From Acrocarpospora pleiomorpha (GTDB lineage Bacteria; Actinomycetota; Actinomycetes; Streptosporangiales; Streptosporangiaceae): a stretch of 64,000 nucleotides of DNA. The notes beneath the pieces are model-generated. The model made no database searches. It was not told the origin of the DNA and worked only from the letters and a program-made list of their open reading frames with translations. The stretch's first letter is position 1. Every line of letters begins with the position of its first letter. Position numbers and translations under genes: made by a program. The stretch is from the NCBI RefSeq assembly GCF_009687885.1, contig NZ_BLAF01000006.1:207529-271528 (forward strand). Reading direction: 5' to 3'. Below, piece after piece: positions 17,601 through 26,114 of the stretch.

Positions 17601-17665
17601 ATGGCACGTCCGTCCGTACCCTCCCGAGCTTCGTGAGCGCGCGGTGCGCATGGCCGCAGTCGATT
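17601..17665 (+). pseudogene. IS3-type transposase OrfA, 5' remnant with frameshift
   Basis: From ATG 17601 the bases read M-A-R-P and then, after a 4-nt TCCG duplication, R-P-Y-P-P-E-L-R-E-R-A-V-R-M-A. This matches the N-terminus typical of IS3-family OrfA (RPYPPELRERAVRMV). It ends at about 17665, where unrelated sequence begins. Too short to name the IS. Confidence 0.6.
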
Positions 17666-17708
17666 GCACCACGCCGCCGACGCGCGGGTGACTGTAGAAG
17701 GAGCTCTG

Positions 17709-18746
17709 ATGGTACGGACTACCCCGCTGCGACCGGTTGACATCGCTTCCATATTCCCCGAGTTGGCCCCGCTGGCAAGGCAGGCGGTTCGGCTGCACCC
17801 ACGCCCCGGAATACCGACGCCTTACGAGAGTTCCATCGGTGGCCCGCTGCTCTGGCCCGCGAACGAGAAGTGGCCGGTCTGCACGGAAATGCACGATGAT
17901 TCGGAACTGCCGGTGTCGCTGGACGACGTGCGTAGGCGTCGTGCCCTGCTGGAAGCAGCATGGCTTCGCCCCCGTGGCCCTAAGGAGAACCTGCTCTCCC
18001 AGGAGGAGCGGGCCCTATTGGACACATTGCAAGCAGGTCACCCTTCGGACGGCGAGCCGAACGCCCTACTGCCCGTCGCGCAGCTCTATCTGCGCGACAT
18101 CCCAGGGCTGCCCTGCCCCGATGGGGCGGATCTGCTCCAGGTGTTGTGGTGTCCCCTCGACCACGAAACCTCACTGCCTGCGGCCTACCTGGTGTGGCGG
18201 GACGCAGCGAGCGTCGTCGATCCTCTGGTCAGCCCGCCCGAGCCGGCCGATGTCGATCACTACGGCAACTACGTCCCCGAACCTTGCATCCTTCACCCGG
18301 AGCCCGTCATCGAGTATCCGGCTCCGCACGAGTTGCCAGAAGACCTCCTGGACCGTCTCGCTGTCTGGGCCCGCGCGGAATGGACCAAGAGCCACCCGGA
18401 GGATGAAGACCATGGAAGTGGCGACGCTTACTACCAGTATGAGCTGTCGGTTGCCCCCGGATGGAAGCTCGGCGGATGGGGGCCATGGAGCTTCAGCGAC
18501 CCATGGCCCATGCTCTGCGCCACCTGCAAGACCGAATGCCGACCGCTACTGACCGTCAGCTCCGGTGAATGGGACGGTGGGAGCGGAAGCTGGATTCCCC
18601 TCGAAGACCGCGTACCGCCGGCTGGACCAGTTGGCCTCCGCGAGCCCTCCGACCCTCCGATGGTCTCCATCGGCCGCGGCTACAACATGCAGATCTACAT
18701 CTGCCCGGTGTCGTTCGACCACCCGCATCTGGAGAACATGCAGTGA
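17709..18746 (+). CDS. YwqG/DUF1963-like protein (345 aa)
   Basis: ATG at 17709 behind GAAGGAG. The pattern LGGWGPWSFSDP..PMLCATC...PLLTVSSGEW..GSWIPLEDR and IGRGYNMQIYICPVSFDHP at the C-terminus, plus SSIGGPLLWPANEKWPVC near residue 40, matches YwqG/DUF1963-type proteins, in which a 'GG.p.lp....WP.c' box and a late 'd.g..qif.c' segment are common. The biochemical role is unknown; some members accompany polymorphic-toxin genes. GC is a little lower than in flanking core genes. Confidence 0.7.
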   Translation: MVRTTPLRPVDIASIFPELAPLARQAVRLHPRPGIPTPYESSIGGPLLWPANEKWPVCTEMHDDSELPVSLDDVRRRRALLEAAWLRPRGPKENLLSQEERALLDTLQAGHPSDGEPNALLPVAQLYLRDIPGLPCPDGADLLQVLWCPLDHETSLPAAYLVWRDAASVVDPLVSPPEPADVDHYGNYVPEPCILHPEPVIEYPAPHELPEDLLDRLAVWARAEWTKSHPEDEDHGSGDAYYQYELSVAPGWKLGGWGPWSFSDPWPMLCATCKTECRPLLTVSSGEWDGGSGSWIPLEDRVPPAGPVGLREPSDPPMVSIGRGYNMQIYICPVSFDHPHLENMQ

Positions 18747-19151
18747 GTCCTCTCGGCCTGCCCGCTTCCCCGTAGGGCGCTTGTTTGGGGTGCACTGGGG
18801 GCCACATCGCAGTGGAAACTGGTGGCAAGCGGTGGCAAAGAACGGAAGTGTTTTCGCAGGTTGCCTGTGGTTCAGAGCGAATCCGTGCAGGTAGGGGGAA
18901 GAGACCGCTGCCCGCGTCACAGCCGAGCACGATCCCGCTGCCCGCCGTCTCCGGTAGCACAGACCCGCCCCGTGCGCGGGAGGCAGGCCAGGACCGGCTG
19001 GAACGGTGACCGTGGCGGCCGCTGTCCGCGATGTTATGCGATGGGCATTTCATGCGGCGGTGCTGACGTTTGCCGCCTTTTGGTCGTTGCTCTTCCCAGA
19101 ACCGGTAAGGATCGACATAGGAGATATCGCGGTGCCTCTGATCACGAGGGG
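18747..19151. other. Non-coding region before the orphan kinase
   Basis: 405 bp. Open frames exist here but none has coherent codon use. In particular there is no response-regulator gene in the usual upstream place. A direct repeat GGTGGCAA(G/A) occurs twice near 18822-18837. No other feature found. Confidence 0.4.
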
Positions 19152-20519
19152 ATGGTCAGAGTGAGCTGGTGGCGTCGTCGCTCGATCCGGACCCGCCTGG
19201 CTGTGGTGGCCAGTGCCGTCATGGCGCTGCTGTGCACCGCTGTGGCGGTGTTCATCGTGGTGATGGTCCGGCAGGCGGCCATCGACGACCGGACCGAGCA
19301 GCTCTTCGCCAACGCCGTGATCCTGGGCGCTCAGATGCGCCGGCGCGTCCCCGATGTGATCGAGGGCGGTCCAGGGCAGGCGGTCCAGGTGTTCAACCCG
19401 GCCGGCACCATGGTCACGGCCAGCCTTGACATGGTGGGCAAGCCGCCGATGACGAACCTGCGCCCCGATCCCGACGCCTACGCCACCACCACCGTCTGCG
19501 ACGGGAACGTCTTCCCTGGCCGGTGCATGATCGTGCTCGCCTACCCTTTCCACCGCGAGGACAGCGTCTGGCAGCTCAACATAGCCGCCCCCGACGTCCC
19601 CTGGTACGTCGGCTCGAAGCTGATCGTCCCGCTCGCCACCGGCAGCGTGCTGCTGGTCGCAGCGACCGCAGCGGGCAGCTATCGGATCGTGGGCAAGACG
19701 CTGCAGCCGGTGGGCGCCATCAGCGGCAACCTCGCCCAGATCACTGCCAGCGACCTGAAGCACCGTGTGCCCGTGTCGAAGTACCGCGATGAGCTGCGGG
19801 AACTGGCCGAGACCGCGAACCGGACGCTGGAACGCGCCCAGTCGGCGGTGGAGCAGCAGCTTCGTTTCGCCTCTGACGCCTCACACGACTTGCGCAGCCC
19901 CCTGACCGCCATACGTACCCAAATCGAGGAGGCGCTGATCGACCCGTACCAGGCCGACTGGCCACGAACCGCCGACGCGCTGCTGGACAGCGTGGAACGC
20001 ATGCAGGCTCTGATCGGCGACCTGCTGCAGGTGGCCCGGCTGGACGCCGGCGTCATCGGCCACCACGAGCCGATCGACCTGACCAATCTGGTGACCGGTG
20101 AACTGGAGCGCCGCCCGGCCAAGGTCGACCTGCGCCACCGCCTCACGCCCGGTGTGACGGTGAACGGCTCGCGGATCGAGCTGACCCGGCTGCTGAACAA
20201 CCTGCTGGACAACGCCGAACGGCACGCCACCTCCGCCGTCACCGTCACCCTGACGCTGGATGCCGGCGTCGCGGTGCTGGAGGTGCGCGATGACGGCGAG
20301 GGCATCGCCCCCGACCAGCGGGAGGCCATATTCCAGCGGTTCACGCGCCTGGAGGCCTCCCGAGCCAGGGACCCTGGCGGCACCGGGCTCGGCTTGCCGA
20401 TCGCCCGGCAACTCGCCCAGGCCCACGGCGGCACCCTAACCGCCGAGGACAGCCCCCGCGGCGCCCGGTTCGTACTGCGCTTGCCCGTCCGCACCGCGCC
20501 TTGGCCGCTACCGGGATGA
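19152..20519 (+). CDS. Sensor histidine kinase, orphan
   Basis: 455 aa. TM1 is about 15-38, an extracytoplasmic sensor about 40-155 contains two Cys (CDGNVFPGRC), TM2 about 157-180, then a HAMP linker. HisKA has His245 in SDASHDLRSPLTAIRTQ. HATPase_c shows NNLLDNAERH (N box), VRDDGEGIAPD (G1) and GGTGLGLPIARQLAQAHGG (G2). ATG 19152 is chosen over longer upstream readings because the protein then starts with the basic pre-TM segment. No response regulator is adjacent on either side, which is unusual for this class. Its signal is unknown. Confidence 0.9.
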   Translation: MVRVSWWRRRSIRTRLAVVASAVMALLCTAVAVFIVVMVRQAAIDDRTEQLFANAVILGAQMRRRVPDVIEGGPGQAVQVFNPAGTMVTASLDMVGKPPMTNLRPDPDAYATTTVCDGNVFPGRCMIVLAYPFHREDSVWQLNIAAPDVPWYVGSKLIVPLATGSVLLVAATAAGSYRIVGKTLQPVGAISGNLAQITASDLKHRVPVSKYRDELRELAETANRTLERAQSAVEQQLRFASDASHDLRSPLTAIRTQIEEALIDPYQADWPRTADALLDSVERMQALIGDLLQVARLDAGVIGHHEPIDLTNLVTGELERRPAKVDLRHRLTPGVTVNGSRIELTRLLNNLLDNAERHATSAVTVTLTLDAGVAVLEVRDDGEGIAPDQREAIFQRFTRLEASRARDPGGTGLGLPIARQLAQAHGGTLTAEDSPRGARFVLRLPVRTAPWPLPG

Positions 20520-20859
20520 GCCTGCGTCGGGCCCGCACCGCAGGCCCCAGCACACGTTGCTCAAGCCGACCAACAAACATTCCTGTTTCTCGCAGCAATC
20601 TGGTGCCAGCAGTCTTGTTGGCGACAGCCCTGGATTTGGCTTGCTTAGGTATTCATCTCATAGCGGTACCAACGGTGCGGATCGCCGTCCTCGTGCAGCC
20701 ATAGTGTCCCATCTCTGCCGATCATCCCCCGGGCCCAGCTGGTCGGGCGTCGGGTCGCTTGGCAGCAGCAGGTTCTCCCGGTCCGTCTCGGTGGTGCCAT
20801 TGACCCGGTAAGAACAGGGCACTCACGGCTACTCAGGATCGAGCGCAACCGCCAGGCCG
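20520..20859. other. Gap with a decayed coding fragment
   Basis: No intact gene. Reading the minus strand, NGTTETDRENLLLPSDPTPDQLGPG in one frame is followed in another by MIGRDGTLWLHEDGDPHRWY and a stop near 20645. The two read as one short domain broken by a frameshift. I could not assign it. Confidence 0.35.
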
Positions 20860-21765
20860 TCACGAGGCATGTTCCCTGCAATTCCCAAGCTGATAACACT
20901 GCAACGAGCCCTCACCCTGGCCTGTATCGAACGGCGAGCCGAAACGCGCCAGATAGTGCCAGACCTTCTTGAGCGCCTGCGGGTCATAGCGGCCCGCGCA
21001 GGCCGCATCGCCGATGATTCGCGGATCGAGATGACCGTCCACGGCGATCTCGGTAGCCAGGTCAACATATTCCTGCCCGCGATAGTCCGGATAGCGCCGC
21101 AGTTGATCAATGGCGAGCCGAAATCCCGCATGCCATTCAATTGGGCATGGAAGCCGGTGGGCGGCGGCTTGCACGGCTGTTCCGCGATAACTCGGATCCA
21201 GGACCAATGCCTCCACGTCACGGTCGAGCCTGACCGGTCCGTGCACCTGGGCCTCGATGTAGTCATCCAGGGCATCCGGATTATCGGCCGTAGCCAACTC
21301 GATGAGTGCCATGCGGGAGACGACGCCGAAGGTCGACGGTTCAAAGAAGCTGTCCGGATAACAGAACGTGGCTCGTGAAAGGGCCTCTGCTGTCAGCCTG
21401 AAGTGGGCGGATCCGAATCGCGCCGCCGCACCGATGGGCTTACGGCGGAAGTTCAGTGCGCCGTAGACAGGGCGATCGTGAGCAGGTGCGTGGTCGTATG
21501 CGCCGCCGAAGATCCTGCTCTCCCAGCGCCACCGGTCCCCGCCTGGATGAGCGGTCAGACCGCCATTGCTCGTACCCGTGATGAACTGCGAGTGGTAGAG
21601 GCCGTCGTCCGCGAGCCTGAGCAAAATTAGCCGGTCGCCCTCCCGTCGGTCCGGATGGAAGTTCAGCGTCACCCGCAGGTGGGGCTCGAGAGGGCCACCT
21701 GACGACAGGGCCGCGACATGGCGTAGGGCTCGCTCTTGCGGTGACCCGGACGTATCAGCGCTCAT
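20860..21765 (-). CDS. DUF3626 protein (possible ADP-ribosyltransferase-like fold)
   Basis: 301 aa. Characteristic DUF3626 strings are LRVTLNFHPDR, YHSQFITGTSNGGLTAHPGG, RPVYGALN, ARFGSAHFRL and ATFCYPDSFFEPSTFGVV, followed by CPIEWHAGFRL. Family function is not established. The order H..R, T-S-N-G-G and later E-W recalls ART-type toxins, but this is only an impression from motif layout. Its ATG overlaps the stop codon of the EF-Tu-domain-like gene (ATGA), so the two are translated together. No signal peptide. Confidence 0.75.
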   Translation of the reverse strand: MSADTSGSPQERALRHVAALSSGGPLEPHLRVTLNFHPDRREGDRLILLRLADDGLYHSQFITGTSNGGLTAHPGGDRWRWESRIFGGAYDHAPAHDRPVYGALNFRRKPIGAAARFGSAHFRLTAEALSRATFCYPDSFFEPSTFGVVSRMALIELATADNPDALDDYIEAQVHGPVRLDRDVEALVLDPSYRGTAVQAAAHRLPCPIEWHAGFRLAIDQLRRYPDYRGQEYVDLATEIAVDGHLDPRIIGDAACAGRYDPQALKKVWHYLARFGSPFDTGQGEGSLQCYQLGNCREHAS

Positions 21766-22175
21766 CTAGCCGATTCCCAAGCTGACAGTGTTCCTAGTGC
21801 CCAGTCACGCCAGGAGTTCTCCTCGTCGTCACTGAGCGGGAGGAAAGCTGGGCGGATGATGGTCACCACTGCATCTCCGCATAGGCGTGGACCTTCATAA
21901 AGATAGATGCGATCTCCTTCACCGACCGCGTGCCATGCCTCAGGAGACAGGGGAACCAGAACGGCTCTAGTGGATTCGCCCGGATGGAGCCATAGTCGAT
22001 CGAGGCAGAGCACGGGTGCCCCGGTTTGGCTTAAAGGATCCTTGCGCCCTGCCACGTCCCAGTTCGGCCGATAGGAATACGGTTCGCCGGACACTCCGGA
22101 CTTGCGTCCACCTTCTTCTGTGGTGAACAAACGCAACTGGACACCGACAACGAGTCCCGCCCTCTGTTCGCCCAT
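21762..22175 (-). CDS. Stand-alone EF-Tu domain-3-like beta-barrel protein (137 aa)
   Basis: The core VQLRLFTTEEGGRKSGVSGEPYSY and RPNWDV parallels the EF-Tu domain 3 pattern (FLPTEEGGR..PVFSGYRPQFYF). LHPGESTRAVLVPLSPEAW corresponds to 'MPGDN..v.veLi.pia', and GDRIYLYEGPRLCGDAVVTI to 'gLrFaiReGgrtvGaGvVt.I'. No GTPase domain is present. ATG at 22173-22175 is preferred; an upstream in-frame start would add 22 residues. Coupled with the DUF3626 gene. Function unknown: it could be a decoy, adaptor or antitoxin related to translation factors (inference). Confidence 0.6.
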   Translation of the reverse strand: MGEQRAGLVVGVQLRLFTTEEGGRKSGVSGEPYSYRPNWDVAGRKDPLSQTGAPVLCLDRLWLHPGESTRAVLVPLSPEAWHAVGEGDRIYLYEGPRLCGDAVVTIIRPAFLPLSDDEENSWRDWALGTLSAWESAR

Positions 22176-22531
22176 ACGGACATGATGACCTACCGCCTGA
22201 TTTGGGAGCCACTCTGGGCGCCACCGGAGGTCGAGCCGCATGGGTATGAACAGCCGCGGTATTGACGACCAGCGCCGCGAACCGATTCGGACGCCGCTGG
22301 AGATCGTTTGCGAAGCCGGACCTGATCAGGGTGCCAGTGTTTTGAAAGACCGGGCAGCCCAACCCCGTTGTGATAGACCGTTGTTCTGCAGGTGCCTTTG
22401 GTCAGGAAATCACGGTAGAGCTTGGTGATCGTGGCGGGCCGAAGCACCCGACTGGAATGCCGTAGGAGCCAGGGCTTGGATCATTCGTCGGTACGCTCAC
22501 ACGGCCAGGGGGATACACGGGAGGTGGCTGA
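22176..22531. other. Divergent intergenic region
   Basis: 356 bp between the minus-strand EF-Tu-like gene and the plus-strand HipA-like gene. GGGGGATACACGGGAGGTGG just before 22532 holds the ribosome site of the kinase gene. Otherwise no hairpin, repeat or gene stands out. Confidence 0.4.
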
Positions 22532-23335
22532 ATGGTCGCCGAGGTCGACTGGGCAGGGCTCGTTAGCGGGCGTACCGATGACTTCGACCGGCTTCAAGCG
22601 GTGGCCGTCCTGGAACCTGGCCGGGCTTCGTGGGGGTCGCCTTTCCAGGCGCTGGGGAGTGATGGCAGCGACTACTTCGTGAAGACCCTTGAAGGCTGCT
22701 CCCGAGACTGGGCACGCGGCGCCCTGGTAGCCGAGTATGTCGTCAGCCAGGTCGGGGCGCTGATCGGCGCGCCCGTCTGCCCCAGCAGCCTGATCCGGAT
22801 CCCTGAGGAACTTTGCGGCTACGAAGTCGCCAAGGGCCTGATCCTCAAGCCGGGTATCGGGCACGCCAGCAGAACCATCAGGCACGCGGATGAGCAGCGC
22901 GACATCTTGAACCGCAGGCGGCGTGACGATAACCGCAGCCGACACGTCGGCCTCTACGCCCTCTACGACTGGTGCTACGGCGACGATGCCCAGTGGCTGC
23001 ACGACCTGAACGACGACTACGCCGTCTATTCCCACGACCACGGGCTGTACTTTCCGCCAAATACCGGGACGATCTCGCCCGACATCCTGCGCATGGCCAA
23101 GGACGAGCCGAACGAACTCCCAGACCTCAGGAATGGCTTAAGCCCCGAGTCGGTTTCCTCGGTGGCAGATGCCCTTGAGAAGATTGAACGTGAAGCCCTC
23201 GTCAACATCCTGTGCGGCGTGCCAGCATCGTGGCCAGCGGCCGACGAGGAGCTAGCCACGCTGGGCTGGTTCCTCGAATATCGCGCCACCGCTGTAGCAG
23301 CCCGAGTACGCGATCTGATCCGAAGGGAGAGATAG
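22532..23335 (+). CDS. HipA-like kinase family protein
   Basis: 267 aa. The N-terminal lobe reads SDYFVKTLEG with the conserved Lys, then LVAEYVVSQVGALIGAPVCPSSLIRIPEEL. The catalytic region reads LYALYDWCYGDDAQWLHDLNDDYAVYSHDHGLYFP, matching the HipA_2-type 'l..WlyGd..Qwl......r..s.DHG.ffp' motif, with SHDHG as the metal/ATP site. It is a single-domain relative of the HipA toxin kinase that lacks the HipB-binding N-terminal part. It is followed 7 bp later by a DUF3037 gene, a pairing I know from many bacterial genomes. The pair is probably a two-gene functional module; the target is unknown. Confidence 0.82.
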   Translation: MVAEVDWAGLVSGRTDDFDRLQAVAVLEPGRASWGSPFQALGSDGSDYFVKTLEGCSRDWARGALVAEYVVSQVGALIGAPVCPSSLIRIPEELCGYEVAKGLILKPGIGHASRTIRHADEQRDILNRRRRDDNRSRHVGLYALYDWCYGDDAQWLHDLNDDYAVYSHDHGLYFPPNTGTISPDILRMAKDEPNELPDLRNGLSPESVSSVADALEKIEREALVNILCGVPASWPAADEELATLGWFLEYRATAVAARVRDLIRRER

Positions 23336-23342
23336 AGATCCG

Positions 23343-24233
23343 ATGAGCCGCTATCTGTACTCAATCATCCGCTGCCTCCCCGATCCGCAAACGGGTGAGT
23401 TCGTCAACGTCGGGGTGATAGCTGGTGACCCGGACACCGGCGACTGGGCCATCCGCCGCCTGAGCAACATCGAACGCATCCGTAAGTTCGCTTCACAGGC
23501 GGCACTGGAAGTCTCTGATCGATTCATTGCGCGCATCACCGGTGAGATCGACGATGCGCGCGCGGCTGCCGAGGCGGACACGGGGGAGCCGCTCGGAGAA
23601 GCTTGGCTTAACCGGCTCTGCCGCGATCACCGTAACACCGTCCAGCTCAGCGCACCGGCACCCGTGCTGGCCGGCCATGCGGAGGCCGCGCTAGAGCTGA
23701 TCTTCCGCAGCATGATGATCGATCCGGCTATGCAACCGCGACAAGAGACGGTCAGCCGGAACAGGGCGATCCAAGACCTGCGAGATGCCTACAACAGAGC
23801 AGAGATCCCAGGATCGCTATTGAAGCCGAGGGTGCGGGTCTTCGTAGGCGAACGGCTGCACTCTCCCATCGACTTCGCAGTCGCCAACGGCACGGTCGTG
23901 CAACTCACGCAAGCATGGTCTTTCCAGGTCACTGTGATCGATGACCTCTCAACCCGAGTGAAGGCATGGGGCTATGCCATCGAACGGCTGAGGCGAGGCG
24001 ATGCGGCCCGCTTGGTCGATGCGCAAGATTCGGTTAGTGGAGTGTCCTCGGACGTGGACCTTCAGATTGTCGTGGTGCCCCCCAAAACAGCCCATCAAGG
24101 AATCGCATACGAAGAGGCCCAGCAGGTCTTCAGCGGTCTTGGCGCGGCGGTACACACTCTGGATGACGTTGACGCGGTCCCCGCCCGCGCTGCGGCCCTG
24201 TTGGCGGCTAGGAAGCAGCGCACGGCCGACTAG
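23343..24233 (+). CDS. DUF3037 protein, partner of the HipA-like kinase
   Basis: 296 aa. It begins with the family hallmark YSIIRCLPDPQTGEFVNVGVI, followed by a long helical middle (about 60-150) and a C-terminal mixed domain (DLQIVVVPP...AYEEAQQVFSG). DUF3037 has no proven activity. Its near-constant neighbour is a HipA_2-type kinase, and here the spacing is 7 bp with ATG behind GGGAGAGATAG. It may be the kinase's substrate, inhibitor or adaptor (inference). Codon GC is slightly lower than in core genes. Confidence 0.82.
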   Translation: MSRYLYSIIRCLPDPQTGEFVNVGVIAGDPDTGDWAIRRLSNIERIRKFASQAALEVSDRFIARITGEIDDARAAAEADTGEPLGEAWLNRLCRDHRNTVQLSAPAPVLAGHAEAALELIFRSMMIDPAMQPRQETVSRNRAIQDLRDAYNRAEIPGSLLKPRVRVFVGERLHSPIDFAVANGTVVQLTQAWSFQVTVIDDLSTRVKAWGYAIERLRRGDAARLVDAQDSVSGVSSDVDLQIVVVPPKTAHQGIAYEEAQQVFSGLGAAVHTLDDVDAVPARAAALLAARKQRTAD

Positions 24234-24291
24234 ACCCAAGACGAGCTTGCGCAGGAGCGTGGCCGGGCCTGATCCTGCGTCGTTGACGCCG

Positions 24292-24663
24292 TCAGGTGTT
24301 GAGGGTCGCGGAGTCCGATTGGCTGAGAGTTGAGAGCCCGGCGCGGACCAGGGCCGAGCCGATGCCCTGTCGCTGGTGCTCGGGTAGCACGCCTAGTGGG
24401 CTGAGCGCTTGCACGTTGACCAGCCGCCTTGGGGCGTCGAGCAGGCTGCGGGTGAACATGACGTGCCCGACGACCTGTCCGGCGTGCTCGGCCACGAGGG
24501 TGAGTCCCTCGCCGGAGTGGATCCCGTCGCGCAGGGTGTCGACCAGGTTGGCCACGACTCCGCCGTGGTCGCCGAGCGCTCGTAGATGAACGTGACGTAC
24601 GGGGTCCGCGTTGTCTCGAAGCTCTACTCCCGGAGGGTAATCGGTCTGTCCCGTCGTTGGCAT
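24292..24663 (-). pseudogene. GNAT N-acetyltransferase, truncated after motif A
   Basis: 123 aa from ATG 24661-24663. ALGDHGGVVANLVDTLRDG..GLTLVAEHAGQVVGHVMFTRS and SPLGVLPEHQRQGIGSALVRAGL are the GNAT beta4 strand and acetyl-CoA-binding motif A (RxxGxG). The chain then ends abruptly (STLSQSDSATLNT), where relatives continue about 70 residues with motif B and the substrate side. The C-terminal half has been lost, so activity is unlikely. Confidence 0.75.
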
Positions 24664-24883
24664 CTTCGTTGGTCCGGTGACGATGGCCGGTGGCGTACCT
24701 ATTCGAACTTCGCCAGCATGTTCGTCCCCAGCACTGATCAACATCCCGGTCATAGCTTGAGCCCGCTTCGTGTCGGGAGCGCGGTCGGTGGATTCGATGC
24801 CAAGCCGATCACTAGTCGCGGCCAAGTCCTTCTTCAGAGCCCTGCCCCAGCATTTGGAGCGACAGGAACAGAGAGGGAAGACG

Positions 24884-25090
24884 ATGACCGACGATCTGGC
24901 TTTGCGGCACGTCGTACGTGGCCAGGTGGTCGTCCTGGGAGGGCAGGTCCGGTTGCCTGGAACCGTCGCGTGGGTCAGGGGTCCGCGTGGTTGCGGGCGT
25001 CGAGGAGGCGGCAGATGCCGCAGCCGTCGTGAGCCGCGTGAAGTCGGCCGGGGGCGTTGCGGTCAGGCGCGCATGGCCTGGTCCGCAGCA
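24884..25090 (+). pseudogene. FAD-linked oxidase, 5' fragment with frameshifts
   Basis: ATG 24884 behind GAGAGGGAAG starts MTDDLALRHVVRGQVVVLGG. A frame change then gives PVAWNRRVGQG and another gives [22 protein letters not shown]. Together they follow the first 60 residues of berberine-bridge-type oxidases (RGRVVLPGD..WNRAVDQ..AVVEAADADDVVA.V..AR..GL.V). The rest of the gene is absent; the collagen-like gene begins soon after. Confidence 0.6.
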
Positions 25091-25158
25091 ACGTCCTGTC
25101 CTTATGTCTCCTCACCCATCCAGCCCAACATTCAGGGCACGACTACGGAAGGCTCACT

Positions 25159-25932
25159 ATGAAGAAGAACTTCGGGCGAAACGCCGCTATAGCGGCAGGT
25201 ACCGCCCTTGCACTGACCCTCGGCGCGGCGGGTGTGGCGGTTGCCGCGATATCGTTACCCGGCGAAATCAACGCGTGCGTCGACGACAAGACCGGCGCGA
25301 CCCGCATCCTGTCCGGCCTCGGCTGCGCGCAAGGCGAACATCAGATCACCTGGAACGTCCGCGGCCCGGCCGGACCGGTCGGGCCCACCGGACCCGCAGG
25401 CTCCACTGGCCCCGTGGGTCCAGCAGGCCGTGTGGGGCCGGCCGGTCCGGAAGGTCCGGTGGGGCCGACCGGTCCGGCGGGGGCCAAGGGGGAGAAGGGG
25501 GAGAAGGGCGACCCTGGCGTGAGCTACGGGGAGACATTCCTGACAGAACCGGCTAGTGCCATCTATCGGGCCGGGCAGGAGGCGGTCGATGTGGCCAAGC
25601 TCGCCCCGATCGCTCCCGCCTCGTACGTGATTCACGGGGACGTGACCTTCACGCAGATGAACGGATCGGATGTGGGCGGAACCGACCAGCGCTACACGGT
25701 CCGGTGCGACATCTACACCCAGGTTCCGGATAACCGGCGTCTCGTAGGAGGGCAGTACGCCACATTCGGCCCTGGTGGTCACGGTGCCCTGTCCTTCCAG
25801 GTGGCCACTACCACTCAGGTGTCCGGCTCGGTGACTCTCAGGTGCTACACCCTCACCGGGGCCGGCGTCGATGTCTACTTCAGGAACATACGGCTGATGG
25901 CGACGAGCGTTCCGAAGATCACCGTGTCATGA
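25159..25932 (+). CDS. Secreted collagen-like protein
   Basis: 257 aa. A signal peptide ([20 protein letters not shown]...VAVAA, about 1-31) is followed by a short Cys-containing region ([16 protein letters not shown]). A run of about 17 Gly-X-Y triplets follows (from [13 protein letters not shown] through [10 protein letters not shown], roughly residues 71-122). The C-terminal domain of about 130 residues is beta-rich with two Cys ([10 protein letters not shown] and [10 protein letters not shown]). The Gly-Pro triplets predict a triple helix, and the C-domain probably trimerises or binds ligand. Exported, but no sortase motif or TM anchor is seen. It stands alone, with ATG behind GGAAGGCTC. 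Confidence 0.85.
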   Translation: MKKNFGRNAAIAAGTALALTLGAAGVAVAAISLPGEINACVDDKTGATRILSGLGCAQGEHQITWNVRGPAGPVGPTGPAGSTGPVGPAGRVGPAGPEGPVGPTGPAGAKGEKGEKGDPGVSYGETFLTEPASAIYRAGQEAVDVAKLAPIAPASYVIHGDVTFTQMNGSDVGGTDQRYTVRCDIYTQVPDNRRLVGGQYATFGPGGHGALSFQVATTTQVSGSVTLRCYTLTGAGVDVYFRNIRLMATSVPKITVS

Positions 25933-26079
25933 CGTCGTCCTGATCCCTCGGACGAGACAGGCCAGGGCAGGACGTGTTCGCGGACGACGCGAGACGGGCG
26001 GGGCCGGCACCGGACCCAAGGCGGGGGAGCTTTCACCACCCGCGGTCCCGCGACCCAGCCGCATCCCCGATAGCCCGAC

Positions 26080-26107
26080 GGCTCCCGGCCACACCCGGCC
26101 GGGGGCC
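26080..26107 (-). terminator. Hairpin terminator of the DUF6518 gene
   Basis: GGCTCCCGGCC (26080-26090) pairs with GGCCGGGGGCC (26097-26107), with one wobble and a 6-nt loop, 8 nt beyond the stop codon at 26115 on the minus strand. Confidence 0.65.
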
Positions 26108-26114
26108 GTCCCGT

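Noticed and set aside
18556..19053. 165-aa minus-strand frame after the YwqG-like gene
   Set aside because: No coherent codon bias, no ribosome site, and it overlaps the 3' end of a real gene.
24586..25556. Overlapping plus-strand frames across 24.6-25.5 kb as genes
   Set aside because: They change frame inside a recognisable FAD-oxidase 5' fragment and then run antisense to codon sense through the collagen-like gene.
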